This document shows positions 11,401 to 20,790 of a DNA stretch of 64,000 bases, one piece after another. The translations under genes were made by a program, and so were the position numbers. This stretch comes from Halichoerus grypus (lineage: Eukaryota > Chordata > Mammalia > Carnivora > Phocidae). Numbering within the stretch: position 1 is the stretch's first letter; every line of letters starts with the position of its first letter. Location: NCBI RefSeq assembly GCF_964656455.1, contig NC_135726.1, positions 30,471,930 to 30,535,929 of the forward strand, read 5' to 3'. The notes beneath the pieces are model-generated. The model saw only the letters and a list, made by a program, of their open reading frames with translations, was not told the origin of the DNA and made no database searches.

Positions 11401-12302
11401 ATTGCTATATACTTTCCTCTTAGGACTGCCTTTGCTGCATCCCAAAGATTTTGAATAGTTGTGTTTTCATTTTCATTGGTTTCCATGAATTTTTTTAATT
11501 CTTCTTTAATTTCCTGGTTGACCCATTCATTCTTCAGTAGGATGCTCTTTAGCCTCCATGTATTTGAGTTCTTTCCGACTTTCCTCTCGTGATTGAGTTC
11601 TAGTTTCAAAGCATTGTGGTCTGAAAATAGGCAGGGGATGATCCCAATCTTCTGGTACCGGTTGAGACCTGATTTATGACCTAGGATGTGATCTATTCTG
11701 GAGAATGTTCCATGGGCACTAGAGAAGAATGTGTATTCCGTTGCTTTGGGATGGAATGTTCTGAATATGTCTATGAAGTCCATTTGGTCCAGTGTGTCAT
11801 TTAAAGTCTTTATTTCCTTGTTGATCTTTTGCTTAGACGATCTGTCCATTTCAGTGAGGGGGGTGTTAAAGTCCCCCACTATTATTGTAGTGTTGTCAAT
11901 GTGTTTCTTTGCTTTTGTTATTAATTGCCTTATATAATTGGCTGCTCCCATGTTAGGGGCATAGATATTTACAATTGTTAGATCTTCTTGTTGGATAGAC
12001 CCTTTAAGTAGGATATAGTGTCCTTCCTCATCTCTTATTACAGTCTTTGGTTTAAAATCTAATTTGTCTGATATAAGGATTGCCACCCCAGCTTTCGTTT
12101 GGTGTCCATTAGCATGGTAAATGGTTTTCCACCCCCTCACTTTAAATCTGGGGGTGTCTTTGGGTCTAAAATGAGTCTCTTGCAGACAGCATATCGATGG
12201 GTCTTGTTTTTTAATCCAATCTGATAGCCTGTGTCTTTTGATTGGGCCATTTAGCCCATTTACATTCAGGGTAACTATTGAAAGATAGGAATTTAGTGCC
12301 AT
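8487..12302 (-). pseudogene. L1 ORF2 (endonuclease/reverse transcriptase), two nonsense codons
   Basis: ORF2p nicks target DNA and reverse-transcribes the L1 RNA at the nick. The N-terminal endonuclease shows N13 (TLNVNG), E42 (QETH), D144 and N146 (GDFN), D204 (RIDH) and D228-H229 (SDH), matching the human catalytic residues with a one-residue offset. The reverse transcriptase shows FADD at codons 699-702. The C-terminal Cys region is present ([18 protein letters not shown]). The reading frame is continuous over 1271 codons plus stop, close to the 1275 of human ORF2p. Codon 308 is TAA (11379-11381, where CAA, Gln, is expected) and codon 422 is TGA (11037-11039, where Trp TGG is expected). 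Both lie between the endonuclease and the reverse transcriptase. The start is the ATG at 12302, 81 bp after ORF1. Confidence 0.95.
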
Positions 12303-12383
12303 TGTATTGCCTGTAAAGTGACTGTTACTGTATATTGTTCGTGTTCCTTTCTGGTCTATGTTGTTTTTAGGCTCTCTCTTTGC

Positions 12384-13280
12384 TTAGAGGACCCCTTTCA
12401 AGATTTCTTGTAGGGCTGGTTTTGTGTTTGCAAATTCCTTTAGTTTTTGTTTGTCCTGGAAGCTTTTTATCTCTCCTTCAATTTTCAATGACAGCTTAGC
12501 TGGATATAGTATTCTTGGCTGCATATTTTTCTCATTTAGTGCTCTGAATATGTCCTGCCAGTCCTTTCTGGCCTGCCAGGTCTCTGTGGATAAGTCTGTT
12601 GCCAATCTAATGTTTCTACCATTGTAGGTTACATATCTCTTCTCCCGAGCTGCTTTCAGGATTTTCTCTTTGTCTCTGAGACTCGTAAGTTTTACTATTA
12701 GATGTCGGGGCGTTGACCTATTTTTATTGATTTTGAGAGGGGTTCTCTGTGCTTCCTGGATTTTGATGCCTGTTTCCTTCCCCAAATTAGGGAAGTTCTC
12801 TGCTATAATTTGCTCCATTATACCTTCTGCCCCTCTCTCTCTTTCTTCTTCTTCTGGGATCCCAATTATTCTAATGTTGTTTCGTCTTATGGTATCGTTT
12901 ATCTCTCGAATTCTGCCCTCGTGATCCAGTAGTTGTTTATCTCTCTTTTTCTCAGCTTCTTTATTTTCCATCATTTGGTCTTCTATCTCACTGATTCTTT
13001 CTTCTGCCTCATTTATCCTAGCAGTTAGCGCCCCCATATTTGATTGCACCTCATTAGTAGCCTTTTTGATTTCTACTTGGTTAGATTTTAGTTCTTTTAC
13101 TTCTCCAGAAAGGGTTTCTCTAATAACTTCCATGCTTTTTTCAAGCCCAGCTAGTATCTTTAAAGTGATGATTCTGAACTCTAGATCTGACATCGTACTA
13201 ATGTCCGTATTGAGTAGGTCCCTGGCAGTCGGTACTACCTCTTGTTCTTTTTGTTGAGGTGATTTTTTCCGTCTTGTCAT
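12384..13280 (-). CDS. L1 ORF1 protein (RNA-binding nucleic-acid chaperone), intact
   Basis: ORF1p trimerises, coats the L1 RNA and assists target-primed reverse transcription in cytoplasmic and nuclear L1 particles. The frame is open for 298 codons. A basic N-terminus (MTRRKKS) leads to a heptad-rich coiled coil at about residues 40-130. An RRM-like domain follows from about 132 (RRNNIRIIGIPEEEE), and a C-terminal domain from about 205 (AAREKRYVTYNGRNIRL, then LSTETWQARKDW). It is shorter than human ORF1p (338 residues), mostly in the N-terminal half. There is no internal stop. Expression would need the L1 5'UTR promoter upstream, with ORF2 read from the same bicistronic RNA. Whether it is expressed is unknown. 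Confidence 0.95.
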   Translation of the reverse strand: MTRRKKSPQQKEQEVVPTARDLLNTDISTMSDLEFRIITLKILAGLEKSMEVIRETLSGEVKELKSNQVEIKKATNEVQSNMGALTARINEAEERISEIEDQMMENKEAEKKRDKQLLDHEGRIREINDTIRRNNIRIIGIPEEEERERGAEGIMEQIIAENFPNLGKETGIKIQEAQRTPLKINKNRSTPRHLIVKLTSLRDKEKILKAAREKRYVTYNGRNIRLATDLSTETWQARKDWQDIFRALNEKNMQPRILYPAKLSLKIEGEIKSFQDKQKLKEFANTKPALQEILKGVL

Positions 13281-13492
13281 TTTGTGCAGAGGAGAATAGA
13301 TTAATGAGAGAACAAAATGCTAGCAGGGTAACAACGTCCCCAGAAAATATACTCTAAACAAATCAGAAAAGACCTGAAGCAGTGGGAAAAGAAAGGGAAA
13401 GAGAGAAAAAAGAAAAAGAAAGAAAAAGAGAAAAAAGAAAAAGATAAAGATAAAAACAAACAAAAGCAGAACAAAACAAAACAAAACAAAAA

Positions 13493-14043
13493 CAGAATGT
13501 GATCAAATATGATCAGGCTGGTTTATAGATCAGTGCCACACACTAGATTTTGGGTGTGTTTTGGTCTGTTAAAAGAAAGTCCCTCCCAAAATTTTAAAGA
13601 AAGAAAAACTTATATATGTACAAAAATAAGGGTTGATATGATGAAGGGATGGAATATGACTGTAAAGATGGAAATTATAAAAAATTTTAAAAAAGGATTT
13701 GATAAGTTGTTTGAAAAAAGAAAGAAGAGGATTAAAAAAAAAAGAAAGAAAGAAAGAAAAAAGGGAGAGAATGTGATCAGGCAGGGGAGTAGAAAAAAAC
13801 CTTACACTAGAGATTTAGAGTATATTTTGATCTGTTAGAAGATTTTATCTCAAGATTTTAAAGATAGAACAACTTATATATATATGCCAAAAATACAGGT
13901 AACTACTATAAAGGGATAGAATATGACTTTAAAAATGAAAAATAAAAATTTTTTTTTTAAAAAAGGGATTGATAAGATGTTGGTTGAAAAAGGGAAAAAG
14001 AAAAATTCAAAAAAAAGAAAAAAGAAAAAAGAAAAAAAGACAG
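13493..14043 (-). repeat. Tandem duplication inside the L1 5'UTR
   Basis: Two diverged units of about 275 bp start with AGAATGTGATCA (13493) and GAGAATGTGATCAGGC (13767). Each then shares the order: ACACTAGA block, TTTTGGTCTGTTA or TTTTGATCTGTTA, AAAATTTTAAAGA or AAGATTTTAAAGA, ACTTATATAT, AGGGATGGAATATGACT or AGGGATAGAATATGACT, an A/T-rich GATAAG block, and a GAAA-rich tail. Offsets between matching blocks are about 265-275 bp throughout. Confidence 0.85.
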
Positions 14044-15122
14044 TTAAAAAAAATAATTAACTTTGAAAGACTAAAGAATCATGGTAAAAAAGCCATGAAT
14101 TCTATGTGCAGTATTCCCCTAGCGCTGGAGTTCTGCCGTTCTCATTGATCGGTAAACTTGGTCTTGGCTGGCTGTTCTCACTGATCTTCTGGGGGAGGGG
14201 CCTGTTGCCGTGGTTCCCAAATGTCTCTGCCGGAGGCAAAATTGCCCCGCCCTTGCCGGTCCGGGCTAAGTAATCTGCCCGGGTTTGCTCTCGGGAGCTT
14301 TTGTTCCCTGCAAGCTTTCCGTACAGCTTTGGAGGCGGAGAGTGAAAATGGCGGCCTCCCAGTCTCCGCCCCGGCGGAGCCTAGAACTCGGGGTCCGCTC
14401 CTCAGCAAGCCCCCAGAGAAAAGCAGTCAGTCACTCCCATCTCCCCGTTCTCCGGCCGCACTCCGTGCTCACCCGGCCTGTGACCGCGCCTTTCTATCTG
14501 GCACCCGACCCCGGGTGGAGTCTCCAAACCCAGCAGATCCCCGCGGTGCGCTCCCGCGTCACTCCTCCCGGGGGAAGAAGGTGAGTCTCCCCGGATCTGC
14601 CGCTTGTTGGGTCCCTGCTGGAGGAGCAGTGGCCCGACTGTGCCGCGGATCACGGTTTATAGCAACCCCGAGCTGAGAGCCCGCGCCTGGGCTCCGTCTC
14701 TGCAGCCGGCTTCCCCACTCGGATACCTGGGAGCTCTGCCGCACTCAGGCACCCCTGGTCTTTCTGTGACCCTGAGGGTCCTGAGACCACACTGGCCCGC
14801 GAGGGTTCCAGCCCCCACTTCGCCACCAGAGTGACGTCCCTCAGCGGAGCAGACTTCTAAAAGTTCCGACTTTGTGCTCTGCGGCTCTATCACTTGCCAG
14901 AAGCGGCTGACGGAGGCCCCTCCCCCGCCGTCTATCCTCCGGAATATCACCTCGGATTCACTTCTCCGCACGTCCTACCTTCCAGAAAGTGGTCGCTTTT
15001 CTGTTCAGAGTTGTTGCTATTCTTTTCTTCGATCTCCTGTTGAGTTTGTAGGTGTTCAGAATGGTTTGATCCCTATCCAGCTGAATTCCTGAGAGGAGAC
15101 GAAATCCAGGTCTCCTACTCCT

Positions 15123-15133
15123 CCGCCATCTTG
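15123..15133 (-). promoter_or_regulatory. YY1-type site at the L1 5' end
   Basis: The sense strand reads CAAGATGGCGG about 10 bases into the element. This matches the YY1 core that positions transcription start in other mammalian L1s. Role inferred from that precedent. Confidence 0.75.
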
Positions 15134-15142
15134 CTCCACCCC

Positions 15143-15162
15143 TCCATTTGCGCTTTTGTTTT
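15143..15162. repeat. Target-site duplication of the full-length L1, 5' copy
   Basis: TCCATTTGCGCTTTTGTTTT, identical to 7999-8018. Confidence 0.97.
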
Positions 15163-15649
15163 ATTCACTCTTAGGTTTTGAAAGTTATGCACCTTAGTAT
15201 ATGTATGTCTAGTTTGTTCCTTTTAACTGAGGTAGATTCTTCCATTTTATGACTAAACATCGGTCTATTGTTCACTCTGCTATTGGTGGATAATTTAAAT
15301 TATATCCTGTATTTATTATGGTAAACCAGGCTATCATGGTGCATGCTAAGAGTTCATTGTTGCCCTTTCCAGATGAGGAACTTGAGGCTCATAGCACTTA
15401 AGGGACTTGTCTGATCTCAGAGGGTTAATCAGGTTAGGGCCAGAATTCAAATTCGGACCATGTGTCTCATTTGCTGCACTCAGCCTCCCTAAAGGCCGAC
15501 AGGGGGTGTACTGCTTGGAGAGGGATCTGAGAAAGGAGGTTTCATGGCTGCCTCATGAGACTGAGCTGAGAGTCGCTTCAGTTTCCTGCTGCCGGTCATG
15601 GAGCAGACACATCAGGAAACTTGACAATGAGGAGACAGTACAGGATCAG

Positions 15650-15770
15650 TGAGCCCAAGTCACAGGATCAAGACCCAGCTTTGCTACTGTTGAGCCATGG
15701 GACTCTGGGCCTGTTGCTTCACTTTTCTAAATGTCATCTCTAAAATGGGGATTCTAACACTCTAACACTT
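15650..15770 (+). mobile_element. MIR SINE relic
   Basis: Contains CCAGCTTTGCTACT, GACTCTGGGCCTGTTGCTTC and ATCTCTAAAATGGGGATTC in MIR order. Confidence 0.75.
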
Positions 15771-17499
15771 CAACAGCTCACCCTGGTTGTGAGCCTCAAG
15801 GAAGGTTGTGTGCAGGGAGGAAGCTTGTCCATTCATGGACATTTAATTGGTTAAACCCATTGATGGAAATTCAGGACATGTCACTCAGTTTTTGGCTCTT
15901 GACAATTTGTCTGAGAGAATAAGTGCATTTAAGGTCAGAGAAGGCAGAGCCTGAGGTCTGAGAGCAGGAAGGGGTGCTTTCTTGGGGACGGGCAGTCTGG
16001 AGTTCTGTATGAGGTACGAGCTGATAGCTCATGCCGCGGGGGGACCTCTGGTCTGGCCCAGCCAGCATGGGAGTATATAACTGTGCGGATAAGTGGGCAA
16101 GGTGCTGGGCTTTTCTGATGAGGTGCATGTGGGTCCTTGTTTCTTAGCTTTAAGACAGGGGCTTAGAGTACATGCATTTGCCAGCAGTCTAGCTCTTGGG
16201 TTCTGGAATGTGTAAGAGGTGGACAGGTGAGTTAATAACAGAAGGGGAAGATGCGTTCTAGGGATGCTGAAGTGGTGAAGGGAATTTGGGGGGCTAAGTG
16301 TCCCCAGAGCCACAAGGTGGTTTTAGTTCCTTTGAACTTAGGGATAAATGCTTTTGGTGTGTGTCAACCACCCAGTGCCAACATGGTGACCTTCATTCTT
16401 GTTCTCCTGTTCTTCTCTTCAGCATGCTATAATCTGGTCCTGAAGCCCTGCTCGGTTCCCCCATAGCTGGGTGCAGGAATGGGTTAGTGATACCTTTACC
16501 ATCTTCATTTTTCTAATTGGAATAGACTTGGCCTTGGGGGGCTCCCCATGCACCCACCACCTGCAGCAGCATTGGAACACCAGACAGAATTGGAAGGATC
16601 TCAGAGACCCTGAGCATACCACCCTTTTAGCAGATGAAAGTGATGAAAGTCTAAGGACCAGAGAGAGAAAGAGACTCACTGAGGATCTCACAGGCACTGA
16701 ACAGTGTACAAAGAATCGGAAGCAGGGAGTAGTACGCCTTTCACCTTTTGTGTTGACCCCCACCTCCTGCGGACACTGTCCAACACGGCCCTTCCCCCGG
16801 AACTGGCTCTTTCTGTCTTTGCCAATAACCAGTATTTTGGTGTCTCTCTGGGCAGGTGGGGTCAATTAGGAGGCAGACTGTGCTCTCAGTGCCCCTCTGA
16901 AGTCTGGCCAAGGGAGAAATAGGTTTCTTATCTACAGCTTCTTCCATCCCGTTGGCCCGGTTTGGAAAGGGCAATTGTTTACATGAGTTGGGGATCTCAA
17001 ACCAGTCACTTTGGCCAGCGTTTTCCTCCTACCAGAGATAGCAACAGCTGGTAATGCCTACCGGGAGGACTGTGTTAAGAATGATTCAGAGGCTGATGTA
17101 GATCTGTGATCCATTATTGCTGTCTGCCATGAGTATGGGCATGGAGAGTGGTGGTGTATGTGGCATGTGTTTACATTCCTCCTTACCTGATATCTCTAGA
17201 GTTCTCCTAAAATCCTGTAAGAGGCAAAAATGGGCCTGTGCAGCCTTGCAGTAGTTGTTACAGAAACCACCACTCACATAAGGAATTTCTTCATCAACCC
17301 CAGGGGCACACGGAGTAGGCTTGGCAACCCTCTTGCCGGTCTGCTTCCCCCTTGTAGAGCAGCTGACCCAGCTTCTGCTACTGAGATCCTGACTAATTGT
17401 CACCCCCTCCAAGCAGATCTGCACTGAACCTTGGGAGCAGAAAGACTCAAAAACAAAAGCAAGAAATAAAAGAGCTGTCAGAAAGAATCTACATAGAAG

Positions 17500-17740
17500 C
17501 CTGAAGTTGTGTTTTCGTAACTGAATAAATAACTCCTTGAGCAATAATTTGTTTGCAAGCTGTTAATTAGCAGCATAATTAATTTCTGTAGATTATAAAT
17601 AACAGAGCACAAAGTGGCATTCCCAGGAGAACCAATGAAAAATTACCTAAACCATTTTCAGAACCAAAAATAATTCACAATGTAACAGATTTAAATGAGC
17701 TCTAGAATCTGGATGGTGCCACTTTCTTTTTCCTATCGGT
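17500..17740. promoter_or_regulatory. AT-rich homeodomain-motif cluster (possible conserved noncoding element)
   Basis: Dense TAATTA-type cores occur in TGTTAATTAGCAGCATAATT and AATTTCTGTAGATTATAAAT, followed by AATAATTCACAATG and TTTAAATGAGC. There is no repeat signature. Developmental enhancers often look like this, but so does random AT-rich DNA; conservation data would decide. Confidence 0.25.
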
Positions 17741-18554
17741 TAAAAAAAAATAATGAAAGAAAGAAAGGAAAAAAAAAATCCCAGGAAACTCAACAACTAT
17801 GAGCTTGTATCTGAAGTCAGAAATTTATTGGTGAAAAGCAGAGTTTCATTAATCACCATGTTCTCTCTTATGCCTGGCATGTCAGGATGGAAAAAAAAAT
17901 TCTGTTTATCTCTGCTTCAAACAAACAGCAGAATAAGTAGATTATTCCCAATAGAAAGATTTTCCCTATACTCTAATCTCAATGCAATCATTCACTGCTC
18001 TAAATGAGTAGTTACTTAAAATGTTAGGAAGGGATGCTAATTAGCTCAAGGAAACCCCTGCCAAGTATTTAATTTTCAGAAAGCAAAATAAAGATAGGGT
18101 CGGCCTTTCAACCTTCTACCGCCTGAAGCCATTGTTTCGCATCTTATTGTGTGCCTTGGGCGCCTTCCTAGTTGAGCATCTGGACTACGGGATGCTGGCT
18201 GAGTGGTATGAGTTGATCTCTAGGTTGAGAAACTTGAGTGGAAGAGTGTTCTAGGAGTTTGAGGAGAAAGATCCTTATAACCTTATTTTTAACCTGGAAT
18301 CTTTTCCAGAACGATTTAAGGGAACTACCAAAGACACAACATTTTTAAAAACTGATAAAATGAGTCTAAGGAAGACCAAGGTGGATGGACACTGGAAGGA
18401 ATTTGACCTAAGAGGAATGAAATTGATATTCCAGGAACAGCAGTCAATAGATGCTATGGTTCAGCAGCATTTAGCTCTGAGCTTCCCAGCGGCCAAGGTG
18501 AGGAGGGCAATGTGACACTAAAGGAGGCCCAGTGAGAAGTTGAGAAGCATGACT

Positions 18555-18690
18555 TATAAGCAGTATAATTGATGGTCAAGGCCTGGGCTCTAGAGCCATG
18601 TGAACAGTGGTTCACACTGACCTCTTCATATACAAACTTTGTGATCTGGGCAAGCTGTTTAACCTCCCTGTGTCCCAGGATTCTTCTTTA
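18555..18690 (+). mobile_element. MIR SINE relic
   Basis: Contains AAGGCCTGGGCTCTAGAGCC, TTTGTGATCTGGGCAAGCTG and TTTAACCTCCCTGTGTCCC in MIR order. Confidence 0.8.
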
Positions 18691-19839
18691 TTGAAAAAGA
18701 AAACAACACTATTTTATCTGAAAAGTTTTCAACCCACAAGAAGTCGTAGGAATGGTACAAAGAGCTCTCTCGCATGCTTCCCCCAGCTTCCTCCAATGAT
18801 AATGTATTAGGTTCAATAGATTCGATTGGATTCAACCATCAATACCAGGAAACAGACATGAATGCCACACCATCAACCAAATTACAGGTCATATTAGGAT
18901 TTTACCAGTCCCAGGTTTTGCTTTTTAAAAAATATATGTAAAATAATGATGAGGATGAGGATGATGATATGTAGCCACAGGGTTTTTGTAAAAACTACAT
19001 GACATAACACATGTGACTCACTTAACTGGCCACATAATAGGCACTCAATACAAGGTAGCTACCACCTTCCTCTTCATTACTATATAGGGGTTAATGAGAA
19101 GAAGGTCATTGGCAACAGCAGTTACATAATGTTTCTTAGACACCAAATGTGTCTGATCTTTGGTTATCAATGCTGCCTTCAGTGGGAAGATTTGTTCAAG
19201 TATGACAAGGCTCTGACCAGAAAGAGGGTCCGTTTAAGAAGGAGGAAATGCAGACTGGCACCTTGAATCAGGGTTCTGGTGACAAGATGGAAAGAATCGA
19301 AGGATCTTCATTTCTGTTTCAGACAGTGGGTTTATTTTCTGCTTCCCCAGCCACCCAGAAAGTAAGAGCTCCTTTCTCATCCCTTGGATATAAAAAGAAC
19401 AAAATGCCTAATTATAGACAGTGCTTTTCTAAGATCCGAGCCAATGCCGCAGAGGAAGCGGGTATGAGTTTGCAGTTTTATTGTTGGCCCCTGTGTGTGT
19501 TTGAACATTTCTGCAGATGCTTGTGCTATTCCATTCAATTCCATTTGACATAGCAAAGCTCTTATTATATATGGGCATTTCACGGTGCTTGCTGGGCACT
19601 GCAGGAAGCGCAAGATTGAAAAAGAGATGACTTTTACCCCCAAGAAGCTTATAATCTAGTGAGGATCTGACGGACATACACTTTCATATTATTTCTCATT
19701 GAATTTCCGTATTGCTAGCTATTTTATTCAATTCTTGAGTAATACTGTATTGGGCTCAGTAAGCTGACTGTAAAAGGAATATCTGCTTTAGAAGGTGTTG
19801 CCCTGAAGCTTCTCTAATATTTTTGGAGGAAAAAGGAAA
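18691..19839. other. Mostly unique DNA with a MIR tail
   Basis: Around 18995-19080, CACATAATAGGCACTCAATAC is a MIR 3' tail. At about 19585-19660, CTGGGCACTGCAGGAAG, then AAGAAGCTTATAATCTAG, is a piece of the unassigned mammalian repeat described at 19840. Confidence 0.4.
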
Positions 19840-20460
19840 CATTTATTTATTCCATATTTACTGAGGACATACTGTGTCCTAGGTAATTTTCTAGGTGTTA
19901 GGCATTCAGCAATGAACAAGAAAGACAATATTTCTGCTCTCATAGAGTGTATCCTCCCATAGAGGAGGAATATGGGACATTGGGTAAACCAATGATGAAA
20001 ACAGATTGAAGAGTAACTGGTGGGGGGAGGGGCAGGATGCGATTGGCAGATAAAATGACAAAGGCAGCACTTGACCTGACACCTGCACAGTGGGGAGGAG
20101 GCAATTCTGTGAAGTTGCAGGACAGGTGGGAAAACGTGACAGACGGAGGGACCTACAAATGCAAAGACCCAAGTGCAACACTGTGTGATGTGATTATAAT
20201 GCTTCGTGCGATATAGGCCCGTCATACTTATGCGCTGACTGACGGAAGTGCCAATGAGCTTATTGAGAAAGTCGGAGACAAAAGGTGGTTCTTAGGGGGT
20301 GAGAGTGAGCTTCCTGGAAGAAGGAGACATTTAGCTTGGTTTTGAAGATGAAATCTTCTGGATAGATGGACTTTCCCTGGGGAAATGCCATAAACAAAAG
20401 CCCTTCTGTGGAAGCTCTTATTTGGGAGAATGTCAAAATGGGTTAGAAAAGTGGTGGGCA
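19840..20460 (+). mobile_element. Ancient mammalian interspersed repeat (family unassigned), copy 1
   Basis: Follows the order 'tttattgagcacctactatgtgcc', 'aacaagacagaca', 'ctcatagagtgtat', then 'cctgaca...gaggaggcaattctgtgaagttgcagg', in diverged form. Related copies lie at about 44100, 47885, 54625 and 58120. I recognise the layout as a common mammalian repeat but cannot name it safely. Confidence 0.5.
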
Positions 20461-20569
20461 CAATTAATGGGGCTAAAAAGCATCTATTACCGTTATCATG
20501 ATGACGATGATGATGACTTATAATAGGAATTATTGCTACTCATTACTTATTATTCTTAATATTAAAGGA

Positions 20570-20790
20570 TTTAATAATATTAAACATTTATTGAAAGTTG
20601 ACTATGTGCCAAGGACTGTGATAAATATTGTACCTTCATCACCTCACTATTGTCCACATTTTGTTTTATAGTTGAAGAAATTGAGGGTCAGAGATGTTAA
20701 GTAACTTACCCGACGTCACATAATTAAGTGACAGAGCCAGGACATGAACCCACATCTGTCTGACTCCAAAGATCATACTGCATTGTATGA
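20570..20790 (-). mobile_element. MIR SINE, minus strand
   Basis: On the plus strand: GAAGAAATTGAGGGTCAGAG, GTTAAGTAACTTACCCGACG, AGTGACAGAGCCAGGACATG and CTGTCTGACTCCAAAG. This is the reversed MIR core and head, well preserved for its age. Confidence 0.85.

Larger units (their letters stand above)
8019..15142 (-). mobile_element. Full-length L1 retrotransposon (about 7.1 kb)
   Basis: A complete non-LTR retrotransposon in reverse orientation. Its order in the sense direction is 5'UTR (15142-13281), ORF1 (13280-12384), an 81-bp spacer, ORF2 (12302-8487), 3'UTR (8486-about 8031) and a short poly-A. Its 5' end begins GGGGTGGAGCAAGATGGCGG, the usual full-length L1 start. A perfect 20-bp target duplication brackets it. 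ORF1 is open, and ORF2 has no frame shift but two nonsense codons, so the copy cannot make full ORF2 protein as it stands. Good preservation, an intact duplication and a 3'UTR nearly identical to the fragment at 2813-3030 argue for recent activity of this subfamily in the lineage. No other element interrupts it. Confidence 0.97.
13281..15142 (-). promoter_or_regulatory. L1 5'UTR with internal promoter region
   Basis: About 1.86 kb with two compositional halves. The 5' half (about 14100-15142) is GC-rich with many CpGs, the only strong CpG-dense block in the window, as expected of an internal L1 Pol II promoter. The 3' half (about 13370-14060) is a long pyrimidine tract in the sense direction (A/G-rich on the plus strand) containing a tandem duplication. 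Open frames of up to 151 codons seen here on the plus strand are by-products of GC content. Confidence 0.9.
15163..18554. other. Mostly unique DNA, no gene
   Basis: A MIR lies at 15650-15770. Otherwise no repeat family is clear. Small opposing ORFs near 16419-16974 and 17086-17544 are overlapping chance frames without family resemblance. The segment 17500-17740 is listed separately. Confidence 0.4.

Noticed and set aside
8505..12924. Plus-strand frames of 60-138 codons across the L1
   Set aside because: Shadows antisense to ORF1 and ORF2.
14157..15092. Multiple overlapping open frames of 60-151 codons on both strands, suggestive of a host first exon with CpG island
   Set aside because: The region is the CpG-rich L1 5'UTR, inside the L1 boundaries defined by the target duplication.
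15871..17544. Several 60-150 codon frames on both strands between L1 and the MIR at 18.5 kb
   Set aside because: Overlapping in several phases and both strands, no family resemblance, no splice-consistent structure seen.
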